Part shown: one piece after another, positions 35,741 to 47,793 of the stretch
How positions within the stretch are numbered: the first letter of the stretch is position 1
Layout: every line of letters begins with the position of its first letter
Assembly (NCBI GenBank): GCA_018350325.1
Contig: JAEVLN010000005.1
Location: 1 to 64,000, forward strand
Reading direction: 5' to 3'
Source: Globodera rostochiensis
Lineage: Eukaryota > Nematoda > Chromadorea > Rhabditida > Heteroderidae
DNA length: 64,000 bases
The notes under the pieces: model-generated
What the model was told of the DNA's origin: nothing
What the model saw: the letters and a program-made list of their open reading frames with translations, nothing else
The model's database searches: none
Program-made: the position numbers and the translations under genes

Positions 35741-37254
35741 CTTGTTGAAAATAATTCACATTAAAATTTACGGTATCCACAGCACAAGAGACAAAAATGA
35801 TATTTATAAACAATTTAAAATGTTAAGATAAAAATTACAGCTTCATCTAAGCATAATAAGAGTTACATTAAATTTTTTATTATTTTAACCGCTATAATTC
35901 AATTGCAAAAGCATCAGATCAGAACTATTAAAAAATAATAATATTTATCAGAGGTCAAAAAGATTACAAAAATTAAGAAAATAAAAAATAAATATTGTAG
36001 CGGATAAGTCGTCTGTTGTCTAATCAATTATTTGTAACAAAAATGTTTAACTTCATAAGATGCAACGAATAACCTTGTGGTGATAAAAATAACTACCTAA
36101 TTCATAAATATCACCAAATACATTAATCTAACAAAAAACCATCTTAAAATTTATAATGTAATAAATTAACTAAAACACACATCTTAAAATTTACACAAAA
36201 CAAATACCTTGAAGTAATGCTATCAAAAAAGTGTTCGTTATAAGTAACGACCTATTAACCCACAAAGAAGGCAATGTTCAAAGTCGAATTGTTTATGTGA
36301 GGCCAGCTTGTTGGGAGATTCATAAAATTTTTGATCGGGACGAAAACCCCATAAATTAAACACGATGATTACATCTTAAAATCTCTCATGTTTTTATTAA
36401 AAAAATATTTTTACCTTTTAAAATCTATAAAAATATAATTTAATTATGATTCAAAACAACAAACATATCTATAAAAATTAATTAGCTTTTGCAATGATTC
36501 GCTCATACTAATCTTTGTAAAGAACTAAATATTACACATGTTAATATTAAGCCACAATTGACGAGCGAAAAAAATCTAAAAAAACAGTTAACTTTTTATT
36601 CAAAGGAAGATTGCGCGTTGAGACCCCGCGCATTTAAACGATATCAATGAAACCAATAATAATGCAGATTTACAATAAGGATAAATTAATTTTTTTCATT
36701 ATATAAGCATAATCATGGCGCTAGCATTAAAAAAAATTTTGAATTTCAACCATATATATTAAAATAAAACAATTAAATACAGTAAAAATTATAGCAACCA
36801 AAGCAGATCCGAATACTGATTCAGCAGTCGAGGCAAGCATTCGACATTATTTATACCTTAATTTTAAAAGTGATATTGTTCAAATTTTAATATAAAAATA
36901 ATTAATAATAAAAAAATAAAGAAACTTATTAAAAAATAATTTTGATTAGTCATTCAAAATTAAAAGATTTTAAAGGAAAAATTATAATAATTAAAACATA
37001 CAGTTTTAAGACTGTTGAATTGTTTATATAAATTAAAATATATTTTTGTTTTAGCGCATAATCTTTCAGATTAAATAGAATGTAACGAAAAATATTAAAA
37101 ATAATTGTTAACTTATAAATGCAATTTAAGAGGCGTGCTTTATATCAAAAAATTCCATGTCAATTTAACAAAAAATAGTTTGTCTCCGTAAAGTTTGCAA
37201 ATCTTAGTAATATTGTTTTGAAACATATGATCTCTTTGGAACTTATACCAATAG

Positions 37255-37392
37255 TTTAATTTGAACCTATGGAGGATTTTTTTCAAACATCCGCACCACT
37301 GTCCCGACAACAAATTTGACCTGCATATTGTTAAAACTGGCACAGTGCATGTTCAACACAATGAGGAATTGATATTATATTTGGTTATCTAA
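37255..37392 (+). CDS. candidate exon, 45 codons
   Basis: Open from after TAG (37252) to TAA (37390). It reads LWRIFFKHPHHCPDNKFDLH and then a short VKTGTVHVQHNEEL stretch, matching a GC-richer island. A minus frame with a GTG start (37140-37343) overlaps it. The plus frame is on the A-rich strand and is preferred. Product unknown. Confidence 0.32.
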   Translation, partial: FNLNLWRIFFKHPHHCPDNKFDLHIVKTGTVHVQHNEELILYLVI

Positions 37393-37756
37393 AAAGTTGT
37401 TTACTGAGCATTTAAATTAATGAAGAAAGAATCATAATTAATTAGAAAGGAAATCGCATTATTTAAATGAAATTAAAATGTAATATTTTAGTGCATAAAT
37501 ACTTAGCAATTAGCAGAATTAACTAAATTTTTAAATATTTAATACTAAATGTTAAAACTACAGAGGAAACAAAATGTAACAATTATTTATAATTTAAGTT
37601 CCTTTGATTCAATGATTTAAAAAAACTAAATTTCTGTCAATTAATAATCTGACAAAAAGTATATTAAGAAAATTTTAAAAATTAATTTTAACAATTTTCA
37701 TATATACGTTGTATAAAAAAAATAACAATGAAAAGATAAATAGAAACTCAACACAT

Positions 37757-37888
37757 CTAATATGAAGCATATCGGGATTGGTGGTCACATTGATGAATAA
37801 ATACAATATCTAAAAGCAAAAGCCGAAAATTTTTTTGGTACAGGCGTGCAGTGGAGGCGAACTTGTTTCAGATGTGCATAATTAAATA
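37757..37888 (+). pseudogene. dispersed repeat pair, copy 2, frames broken
   Basis: Matches 35589-35740 with several indels. The plus frame that is open in copy 1 meets a TAA after about a dozen codons here. It is best read as a decayed copy of whatever copy 1 encodes. Confidence 0.55.
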
Positions 37889-38411
37889 CGTCAATTAATT
37901 AATTTCGCTTCCTTAAGCGTACAGTTAATTAACTCCGTAACCTGTGAAGAAATATTAAACATTTAATAATATAAACAATCGTAAGGTTCTTCACATCATG
38001 TCATAAAGATTCCAATCGTTTACTGGGCAAGGGATAAAAAATAAATAAACTCTTACCCTCATCTATTTTTATCAACAAAATAATAAAATATAAAATTTAC
38101 TTTAATACTTTGACTATTGATGATACGATACAATTATTTAAAAAAATCTAAGCTACAAAATAAAATGGTTCAAATAAATAGTTCCAATTATTTAAGAGTT
38201 TTAAAGCCGTTTTATTAAATATCAAAAAGAAAAGTTAGCTCGAACATCCTCACATTAGAACAGCAACATTGATTAACTATCTTCAAATTATTAAAAAAAA
38301 AAATTAAATTTGGGCTTGCCAGATATTTCTTTTGCAGTGCAATTCACCATGATCGCAATAAATACAGAGAAAGAGCTAGAAATGGCGGTGTAATGAAACG
38401 TTATCAAAAAT

Positions 38412-38495
38412 TAGTTGTTAAGCTAAAGGAGCGCAGCGATAAAAGCAAGAGCATTTTTTAAGCTATAATAATGACATAAAAAATTAAAGGCTGTA
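38412..38495 (+). repeat. direct repeat pair near 38.5 kb, copy 1
   Basis: TAGTTGTTAAGCTAAAGG, GCGCAGCGATAAAA and GCATTTTTTAAGCTATAATA recur in the same order at 38640-38725, 228 bp downstream, with scattered substitutions. Confidence 0.75.
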
Positions 38496-38639
38496 TTTTA
38501 CAAAAATTTGATGCAATGTGTAAAGTAGAAAGATATAAAATAAATTTGATTAAAAAACGAAATATATTAAATATCCTGTACAAATAAAAATAAAACAATC
38601 TGAATTAAAAATAAATTAGGGAGAATAAAATAAAATAAA

Positions 38640-38725
38640 TAGTTGTTAGGCTAAAGGCGCGCAGCCATAAAACCCAAAGCATTTTTTAAACTATAATAAT
38701 GAAATAAAAAAAATTAAAGATTGTA
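38640..38725 (+). repeat. direct repeat pair near 38.5 kb, copy 2
   Basis: Second copy of 38412-38495 (TAGTTGTTAGGCTAAAGG start, GCGCAGCCATAAAA middle). No coding frame is shared convincingly. Confidence 0.75.
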
Positions 38726-40033
38726 ATTCGTAAATTAATTTGTGAAAAATAAATTTACTCCCTAATAATACACAGGGAAGCTTAGAAAGGACATACAAAT
38801 TTATTTTATTTGTAATTTATTTTGGAACAGCGATGTCAAAAGTTGGGCAAATTATGGCCTAGCGGCAGACAAACTGTGAAAATTATAAGGTTCAGCCGAT
38901 TTGCTCTTTATTATCCATGGTCCATGAATCAACATACGGTTATTATAATAGCAAATATTTTAGTACATTAAACCCATAAATACTATATCAATATTGCATA
39001 AAACAGCAAAATTAAATTACTAGTTTAAAATTAATTTTAAATAAAAAAATACAAATATTCTAAATAATAAATATTATTTAATATAAAAAAATACAATGCT
39101 CCCAATAGTAAATACGGTTATTATGCGTAAAGAATATTAATATCTTAAAATACAAAAGTTAACAATAAATTATATAATGCATTGTTTATAAAAGGTTTAA
39201 CAAGATAAGACATTAACTGCGTTTAAAGTAATCGCATCGGTTGGTGCTGGATTGTAAGTTAACTTTTCCGCATGCCACATATGTGCCTAGTTAGAACAAT
39301 TTTGACAATCTTTGTCTAAAATTTTATAAAAAAATAAATTAGTTGAAAACATCTCAAAAGTTTCTGAATTGTAAAATACACAAATAATGTTTTGGACAAT
39401 TTATTCATAATCAAGCGTCGGACTAAGACAACTGATAAATCTAAATATTTATATATACAATATTTTGAAAAAGAAATCAAAGTAATATAGGTATTCCGCA
39501 ACAAAATTAAAAATACATTTTCGGTTCGTTGGCTGTAATATAAAGTGAAAAATATTTTGAAGTGTCCTAATTATTAGATATATCATAGTGGTATTTCTAT
39601 TCCAGTTTGCCGTTTATATAAAACTCACACCTTCCTGGACGGCAATGGGAGAGCTGATAGCATGTTGATGAATCGGCTTCAAAGTAACAAAAAATAATGG
39701 GCCAGTGCACACCTATTTTTACCTAAAATAATTTAAAAACAATTAAATAACATTTTATTTAAATAAAAACAGATATTTGAATGCAAAAAATGCACAAACT
39801 AATGCATATAACAAAATTAAAATTGGAGTTTATGAATTTTAACTTTGCAAGATGGGACAAGATTTTTTTCAAAAAAAACAATCAAATAAATTTTAAATTT
39901 AAAAAAATATTTCGGTAAGACGCTTAAAATAATTATTTGTTAGCTATTCAGCAGCAAACAAATAAAAAAATTTGAATAAATTTAATGCTTATAACGTGAT
40001 GGCGCTTCTCAAAAAGCTGATTAATTTTTACAG

Positions 40034-40228
40034 TCGACTGTTAATTTGAAAACTTTTATAGGAAAAAACAATTACGAATCTTTGATAAAATATTTTTTTA
40101 AATATTCTATTGGAAAAATAAAGGTGAAAAAAATGATTAAAACTGATTATAACAAGCGAAATATTTGTTGTTCCGAGCTCAATAGTTGGAGAAGTAGTAA
40201 TGAAGAAAATGTTTTCCTTATTTCATAA
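40034..40228 (+). CDS. candidate exon after canonical acceptor, 64 codons
   Basis: TTAATTTTTACAG ends at 40033 and the frame starting at the next base is open for 64 codons to TAA. The peptide is Lys/Tyr-rich early (NNYESLIKYFFKYSIGK) and less AT-driven later (RNICCSELNSWRSSNEE). The exact coincidence of acceptor and frame supports an exon; a donor may lie before the stop. Product unknown. Confidence 0.4.
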   Translation, partial: STVNLKTFIGKNNYESLIKYFFKYSIGKIKVKKMIKTDYNKRNICCSELNSWRSSNEENVFLIS

Positions 40229-40272
40229 ATATAAAGCTTAACGCCAGAGAAACAGCTGTATAATAAATTTAA

Positions 40273-40515
40273 TCAAATCAAAAATATTCCAAATTTGCAA
40301 CAAAAAAGAGTATCTGCTAAAAAAGCGATATCAAATTGTAATTTATGATAAAGCAAAATATAAATATTAAAATTGTGAGACAAGATCATGGTTTTGAAAT
40401 ATGGTTTATTAACAGCGGTGTTGATCATGTTGTAAAAGATTATTAAAACATATTTGGTGCATATTTCGTCATTTGAAATTTTTAAACAATATAAATTTGA
40501 AAAATAAGCACTCAT
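40273..40515 (-). CDS. hypothetical protein, 80 aa, ATG start, minus strand
   Basis: An 80-codon frame with a real ATG on the T-rich strand of this block. It is rich in Ile, Leu, Phe and Asn, as expected from AT-rich DNA, and has no distinct G+C rise except near 40390-40440. It contradicts the plus-strand tendency of its neighbours. Probably chance. Confidence 0.15.
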   Translation of the reverse strand: MSAYFSNLYCLKISNDEICTKYVLIIFYNMINTAVNKPYFKTMILSHNFNIYILLYHKLQFDIAFLADTLFCCKFGIFLI

Positions 40516-40568
40516 TTAAATGAATGTTACAAAAAAAATTATATTAACAAAATCACAATATTAAATAA

Positions 40569-40670
40569 TTACAATCAAAAAATTTACTTAAGCTGTGGCT
40601 GCTCGAGCTCAAAGCAGTTGAATATGTTCGCGAAGGAGGCTATGTATATTTTTTTAATATTGTTAAATAA
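40569..40670 (+). CDS. candidate exon, 33 codons
   Basis: Open from after TAA (40566) to TAA (40668). The GC-richer part reads KLWLLELKAVEYVREGGYVY. It sits 60 bp upstream of the acceptor-supported island at 40730, so the two may be adjacent exons with a short intron. Product unknown. Confidence 0.3.
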   Translation, partial: LQSKNLLKLWLLELKAVEYVREGGYVYFFNIVK

Positions 40671-40729
40671 GAACTAAAATGTCATTGGATTTAAAAAAAT
40701 TATCGTTGCATTTGATCCCTTTCTTACAG

Positions 40730-40819
40730 CGACAGGCCATAAATTTCCGTCTTGACATCATGTCGGCATCGATCGTAGAAGCCGATTCAGAAGATTATGC
40801 TCAGTCACTGATAAATTAA
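40730..40819 (+). CDS. candidate terminal exon after canonical acceptor
   Basis: CCCTTTCTTACAG ends at 40729. The following frame is open for 29 codons (RQAINFRLDIMSASIVEADS, then an acidic tail) to TAA. The G+C rise starts at the acceptor and ends near the stop. One of the best exon candidates; product unknown. Confidence 0.42.
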   Translation, partial: RQAINFRLDIMSASIVEADSEDYAQSLIN

Positions 40820-41031
40820 ACGATTTAAAAGTTGCCTCGAATAATAAAAGTTAGTTTTCCATTTTTGATTTTAAAAAATATTTAAAGCATTATTAAAGTT
40901 AGAATACAATATGATTAAAAAATAAATATAGAAATTTAAGTATAATCATTTAATTTTCTAATAAATAAACAAACTATAAAAACAACAAGATTATTACAAA
41001 GCACAAACTGGAAAATTAAAAAAGTAAATAA

Positions 41032-41121
41032 ATGATCAAGATGTTTAACGAGAAATGGACACATTTTTGAGCCAGGCTCAATGAAGACAAAGCCAAAAAT
41101 CGCGATTTAATTAAAAGTTAA
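41032..41121 (+). pseudogene. coding-like frame with one internal TGA
   Basis: From ATG at 41032 the frame reads MIKMFNEKWTHF, meets TGA at 41068-41070, then continues as ARLNEDKAKNRDLIKS to TAA. Both halves are in the same frame and share one GC-richer island. It may be a decayed exon, or two exons with an acceptor-like TTTTTGAG between them. Confidence 0.25.
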
Positions 41122-41334
41122 ATGGACGAAGAAACAATTAAAATTCTAATAAAAAAAAGAGCTAGTATAATAAAAGAAAAATTTAAAATTTTGAATCTTC
41201 ACCGACGACTCATAAAATATCACAGAAAGAAATAAAATTTATTGCGCCAAGTATAAATAAATTAAGAAATGTAAAAGGGTATAAAAAGCATCACTACCTT
41301 ATTCTTGTCCAATGGTAGCCAATTCATAAGTAAT

Positions 41335-41452
41335 AAATAGGGCCGAGATTTTTAGGGTTTAACCTTTTTTTACAGATAGGGTTTGCCAGAATAGTATTTA
41401 TTTCGAAAAACTTTGAATTAGAGCGGCTTTAGTCCCTAAAAATCCCTATTTT
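41335..41452. repeat. imperfect inverted repeat, 118 bp
   Basis: AAATAGGG + ATTTTTAGGG (with five extra bases between, 41335-41357) is the reverse complement of CCCTAAAAATCCCTATTT at 41434-41451. The AATCCCTATTTTG string recurs at about 41469. This looks like a small hairpin element or MITE remnant; no target duplication was found. Confidence 0.5.
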
Positions 41453-42151
41453 GGCCTTTTTGAGAATAAATCCCTATTTTGCCGTTTTTGCCTTTTTGGA
41501 CCCTGCACTTTTTCCCAAAATTTTTATAAAAAAGCAATATTTATGCGCAATCTGAAAGGAATATTTAATAATTTCAAATTACATATTAATTCAAAAATCC
41601 TCAGTACAAATTTTGCGACTGAACCAAACAAATAATGTGTATGGCAGGTCTTATGCCTGACTGCTGGACACAGGTAATCAGGTCACTTGGATGTTGTATT
41701 TTCATTAATTCAGGTGCAACGTTGTCCTTGGCTTCACATGATCCGCAAATCCGAGCTCCTCTGTTCTTCAGAAGAGTTTGGCAATCGATATGCTCGGGTG
41801 TGTTAATATATTTTTAGAAATAATGTTAAATAATAAAATATAAATACTATCAAAAACGAATTCATAAAAACAGCAAGTTGTAAATTTCGAAATGTCTTAC
41901 AAAGTAAAAATTATAATAAAATAATTATACATCACAAAAAGTTTAACAAAAAATAAACTCAAATGAAAACAATTAATATTAATATTTAAAGCAAAACAAT
42001 ATTCGACATATTGTTTCATAATCTTTGTAAATGGCAATTTTCACATCAAACGTAAAAGACGATAGAAGAAAATTAATGCATAGTAATTCAGCTAAGAATA
42101 TAAATGTTTGATTTTATAAATTGTTTTAATGAAAGCACTTTGTAATTTCAG

Positions 42152-42363
42152 CTTTGTCTAATTTTGATTTAAATATCAAACCAAACTTTGTTTTTAAAGA
42201 ATTAAATAACTTAACAAAATACCCAAATAAAGTTTTATCCATGATTTTTGCCATATATATATATACAAAGCTTATACCAAACCAATTTTGGAGAGTCATA
42301 CAAAATATTAAATTGATCAAAATTGATACCAAAAACACTATATTTAAAAGCGTTAAATATTAA
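42152..42363 (+). CDS. candidate terminal exon after canonical acceptor, 70 codons
   Basis: TTTGTAATTTCAG ends at 42151 and, two bases into the exon, a frame runs open to TAA at 42361. It reads SNFDLNIKPNFVFKELNNLT and later LIPNQFWRVIQNIKLIK. The composition is AT-driven, but the length and perfect acceptor support an exon. A minus frame (42126-42338) overlaps. Product unknown. Confidence 0.33.
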
Positions 42364-42411
42364 ATCAAATTAAGTTAAGTAACAAAATTTTATTTCATAA
42401 CATTAGCTTTT

Positions 42412-45400
42412 CTGATGTAATTTTTTAATGACTTTTTTGAACATTTTATTTTTTGAAGAAATAGTGTGCTAAAAAAAGAGAGTCAGACGGTTAGAGTAAT
42501 TTTGGTCATCAATGCACACCATCTAATAATTTTTTAGTTAATTTTTTGAACATTTTATTTTTTGAAGAAATAGTGTGCTATAAAGAGAGAGTCAGCCGGT
42601 TAGAGTAATTTGTCATCAATGCACCCCATGTAATAATTTTTTAGTTACTTTTTTGAACATTTTATTTTTTGAATAAATAGTGTGCTAAAAATAGAAAGTC
42701 AGAGACGGTTAGAGTAATTTGGTCATCAACGCACCCCATCTAATAATTTTTTAGTTACTTTTTTGAACATTTTATTTTTTGAAGAAATAGTGTGCTAAAA
42801 AGAGAGAGTCAGACGGTTAGTGTAATTTGTCATCAATGCACCCCATCTAATAATTTTTTAGTTACTTTTTTGAACATTTTATTTTTTGAAGAAATAGTGT
42901 GCTATAAAGAGAGAGTCAGACGGCTAGAGTAATTTGGTCATCAACGCACCCCATCTAATAATTTTTTAGTTACTTTTTTGAATATTTTATTTTGTGAAGA
43001 AATAGTGTGCTAAAAAGAGAGAGTCAGACGGTTAGAGTAATTTGGTCATCAATGCACTTCATTTTATAATTTTTTAGTTACTTTTTTGAATATTTTATTT
43101 TGTGAAGAAATAGTGTGCTAAAAAGAGAGAGTCAGACGGCTAGAGTAATTTGGTCATCAATGCACCCCATCTTATAATTTTTTAGTTACTTTTTTGAATA
43201 TTTTATTTTTTGAAGAAATAGTGTGCTAAAAAGAGAGAGTCAGACGGTTAGTGTAATTTGGTCATCAACGCATCCCATCTAATAATTTTTTAGTTACTTT
43301 TTTGAACATTTTATTTTTTGAAGAAATAGTGTGCTAAAAAGAGAGAGTCAGACGGCTTGAGTAATTTGGTCATCAATGCACCCCATCTTATAATTTTTTA
43401 GTTACTTTTTTGAATATTTTATTTTTTGAAGAAATAGTGTGCTAAAAAGAGAGAGTCAGACGGTTAGTGTAATTTGGTCATCAATGCATCCCATCTAATA
43501 ATTTTTTAGTTACTTTTTTGAACATTTTATTTTTTGAAGAAATAGTGTGCTATAAAGAGAGTGTCAGACGGCTAGAGTAATTTGGTCATCAACGCACCCC
43601 ATCTAATAATTTTTTAGTTACTTTTTTGAATATTTTATTTTGTGAAGAAATAGTGTGCTAAAAAGAGAGAGTCAGACGGTTAGAGTAATTTGGTCATCAA
43701 TGCACCTCATTTTATAATTTTTTAGTTACTTTTTTGAATATTTTATTTTGTGAAGAAATAGTGTGCTAAAAAGAGAGAATCAGACGGCTAGAGTAATTTG
43801 GTCATCAATGCACCCCATCTTATAATTTTTTAGTTACTTTTTTGAATATTTTATTTTTTGAAGAAATAGTGTGCTAAAAAGAGAGAGTCAGACGGTTAGT
43901 GTAATTTGGTCATCAATGCATCCCATCTAATAATTTTTTAGTTACTTTTTTGAACATTTTATTTTTTGAAGAAATAGTGTGCTAAAAAGAGAGAGTCAGA
44001 CGGTTAGAGTAATTTGGTCATCAATGCACCCCATCTTATAATTTTTTAGTTACTTTTTTGAATATTTTATTTTGTGAAGAAATAGTGTGCTAAAAAGAGA
44101 GAGTCAGACGGCTTGAGTAATTTGGTCATCAATGCACCCCATCTAATAATTTTTTAGTTACTTTTTTGAACATTTTATTTTGTGAAGAAATAGTGTGCTA
44201 AAAATAGAAAGTCAGAGACGGTTAGAGTAATTTGGTCATCAATGCATCCCATCTAATAATTTTTTAGTTACTTTTTTGAATATTTTATTTTTTGAAGAAA
44301 TAGTGTGCTAAAAAGAGAGAGTCAGACGGTTAGTGTAATTTGTCATCAATGCACCCCATCTAATAATTTTTTAGTTACTTTTTTGAACATTTTATTTTTT
44401 GAAGAAATAGTGTGCTATAAAGAGAGAGTCAGACGGCTAGAGTAATTTGGTCATCAACGCACCCCATCTAATAATTTTTTAGTTACTTTTTTGAATATTT
44501 TATTTTGTGAAGAAATAGTGTGCTAAAAAGAGAGAGTCAGACGGTTAGAGTAATTTGGTCATCAATGCACTTCATTTTATAATTTTTTAGTTACTTTTTT
44601 GAATATTTTATTTTGTGAAGAAATAGTGTGCTAAAAAGAGAGAGTCAGACGGCTAGAGTAATTTGGTCATCAATGCACCCCATCTTATAATTTTTTAGTT
44701 ACTTTTTTGAATATTTTATTTTTTGAAGAAATAGTGTGCTAAAAAGAGAGAGTCAGACGGTTAGTGTAATTTGGTCATCAACGCATCCCATCTAATAATT
44801 TTTTAGTTACTTTTTTGAACATTTTATTTTTTGAAGAAATAGTGTGCTAAAAAGAGAGAGTCAGACGGTTAGTGTAATTTGGTCATCAATGCATCCCATC
44901 TAATAATTTTTTAGTTACTTTTTTGAACATTTTATTTTTTGAAGAAATAGTGTGCTATAAAGAGAGTGTCAGACGGCTAGAGTAATTTGGTCATCAACGC
45001 ACCCCATCTAATAATTTTTTAGTTACTTTTTTGAATATTTTATTTTGTGAAGAAATAGTGTGCTAAAAAGAGAGAGTCAGACGGTTAGAGTAATTTGGTC
45101 ATCAATGCACCTCATTTTATAATTTTTTAGTTACTTTTTTGAATATTTTATTTTGTGAAGAAATAGTGTGCTAAAAAGAGAGAATCAGACGGCTAGAGTA
45201 ATTTGGTCATCAATGCACCCCATCTTATAATTTTTTAGTTACTTTTTTGAATATTTTATTTTTTGAAGAAATAGTGTGCTAAAAAGAGAGAGTCAGACGG
45301 TTAGTGTAATTTGGTCATCAATGCATCCCATCTAATAATTTTTTAGTTACTTTTTTGAACATTTTATTTTTTGAAGAAATAGTGTGCTAAAAAGAGAGAG

Positions 45401-46740
45401 TCAGACGGTTAGAGTAATTTGGTCATCAATGCACCCCATCTTATAATTTTTTAGTTACTTTTTTGAATATTTTATTTTGTGAAGAAATAGTGTGCTAAAA
45501 AGAGAGAGTCAGACGGCTTGAGTAATTTGGTCATCAATGCACCCCATCTAATAATTTTTTAGTTACTTTTTTGAACATTTTATTTTGTGAAGAAATAGTG
45601 TGCTAAAAAGAGAGAGTCAGACGGCTTGAGTAATTTGGTCATCAATGCATCCCATCTAATAATTTTTTAGTTACTTTTTTGAATATTTTATTTTTTGAAG
45701 AAATAGTGTGCTAAAAAGAGAGAGTCAGACGGTTAGTGTAATTTGGTCATCAATGCATCCCATCTAATAATTTTTTAGTTACTTTTTTGAACATTTTATT
45801 TTGTGAAGAAATAGTGTGCTAAAAAGAGAGAGTCAGACGGCTTGAGTAATTTGGTCATCAATGCATCCCATCTAATAATTTTTTAGTTACTTTTTTGAAC
45901 ATTTTATTTTGTGAAGAAATAGTGTGCTAAAAAGAGAGAGTCAGACGGCTTGAGTAATTTGGTCATCAATGCATCCCATCTAATAATTTTTTAGTTACTT
46001 TTTTGAATATTTTATTTTTTGAAGAAATAGTGTGCTAAAAAGAGAGAGTCAGACGGTTAGTGTAATTTGGTCATCAATGCATCCCATCTAATAATTTTTT
46101 AGTTACTTTTTTGAACATTTTATTTTGTGAAGAAATAGTGTGCTAAAAAGAGAGAGTCAGACGGTTAGAGTAATTTGGTCATCAATGCACCTCATTTTAT
46201 AATTTTTTAGTTACTTTTTTGAATATTTTATTTTGTGAAGAAATAGTGTGCTAAAAAGAGAGAGTCAGACGGCTAGAGTAATTTGGTCATCAATGCACCC
46301 CATCTTATAATTTTTTAGTTACTTTTTTGAATATTTTATTTTTTGAAGAAATAGTGTGCTAAAAAGAGAGAGTCAGACGGTTAGTGTAATTTTGTCATCA
46401 ATGCATCCCATCTAATAATTTTGTTAGTTACTTTTTTGAACATTTTATTTTTTGAAGAAATAGTGTGCTAAAAAGAGAGAGTCAGACGGTTAGAGTAATT
46501 TGGTCATCAATGCACCCCATCTTATAATTTTTTAGTTACTTTTTTGAATATTTTATTTTGTGAAGAAATAGTGTGCTAAAAAGAGAGAGTCAGACGGCTT
46601 GAGTAATTTGGTCATCAATGCACCCCATCTTATAATTTTTTAGTTACTTTTTTGAATATTTTATTTTTTGAAGAAATAGTGTGCTAAAAAGAGAGAGTCA
46701 GACGGTTAGTGTAATTTGGTCATCAATGCATCCCATCTAA
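42412..46740 (+). repeat. 108-bp satellite array, about 40 monomers
   Basis: A head-to-tail array of a 108-bp monomer (107-110 bp), each with TTTTTTAGTTACTTTTTTGA, GAAGAAATAGTGTGCTA, a GAGAGAGTCAGACGG core and TCATCAATGCAYCCCAT. Variant bases (GGTTAGAG, GGTTAGTG, GGCTAGAG or GGCTTGAG; CATTTTA or TATTTTA; TTTTTGAAG or TTGTGAAG) let monomers be typed. Monomers 3-16 (from 42698) recur in order as 17-29 (from 44211) minus one unit, giving a 1.5-kb higher-order copy, and monomers 4-8 resemble 10-14, giving a six-monomer subperiod. No coding frame. Confidence 0.97.
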
Positions 46741-47793
46741 TTTCATTTGTTGCTTTAAAAATTGCAATCAAAAAATTAGAGCATTCTTTGTCGAAGGATG
46801 TAGGTTGGATTAAAAGCTAAAAACCCCAAAAAGTCAAATAAGCGTCATTTTGGGTCAGATGTTAGGCTAAAGAAGAATTTATGAGGATCACATTTTAAGG
46901 CACACTACCGGTTTTTATTTTTGACCTTATCTAGCATTATACCACATTTTGTTTTGTCACTCTTGGTTATTGATTCCACCGTAAATCATTACAGGTTTTC
47001 CGGCTCGTTTTTTGTTGTTCTTGGTATAAGTTTGATTTTTCTTTCTTATCTTTTTAAGCGTACTTTTGGCTGGATGGTTGCTGCTATTAGGGCGTCAGCC
47101 GAATAACAACATTTTTTAATCGCATTTTCAAACTTTTATTAATAACTTATTTATAATTAATATTTTTTTAATACATGTTAATTTCACACAACTTCATTTT
47201 AATTTTAAGATCACGCTTATTGTGCTTGTAAAATAGCTTACTTTCTTTTTTGTTTAAAGTACTTTTTTTCAAAAAAACAAATAAATAAAACTTTAGCTTT
47301 TATTTTAATATGTTTAACATAATTTACTTTATTATATTTATTTATGTTTGCAGTTTTATATAATCTCTTTAGTGAAATTATAAATTTATTTCACCATTAT
47401 AAATGTAACTTTCTATTTTATTTCTGTAAATGCTGAATAAATTAATTTTATTATAAAAATTAGATTTCGTAATTTTGAATCTATTAATAACTTTTTTCAA
47501 TAATAAAAATTTTTTTTTGAGCAATTTGTCTAAATAAAAATTTATTAATTAGGCTGGTCAAGTATTTGCACATGGGAGTCTGGTTTTTTAAATTATTAAT
47601 ATTTGATATTTTTAATTGATTGAGGTCTTTTGGCGAAGAGATCATTTATTCTAAAGCATCGCTTCAGTGTTTTTATAACTTTAATATAAAACATTTGTAA
47701 TTAAATAGCCTTAGCCATGATATAACCAGCATTAATTTAAGTAAAAAACTATAGAAGGTTTTATCACTTTACAAAGTTGCAATTTTAAGACTT

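Larger units (their letters stand above)
32567..42411. other. A-rich stretch with the densest exon-like islands
   Basis: The plus strand is A-rich with brief T-rich interruptions (33.78-33.85 and 34.05-34.56 kb). At least ten GC-richer islands keep a plus frame open, several following canonical acceptors; they are listed individually. Their spacing fits one or more plus-strand genes with small exons. The DNA between is low-complexity. Confidence 0.4.

Noticed and set aside
42412..46740. CRISPR-like regular spacing of repeats
   Set aside because: The whole 108-bp monomer is conserved; there are no unique spacers, and the genome is eukaryotic.
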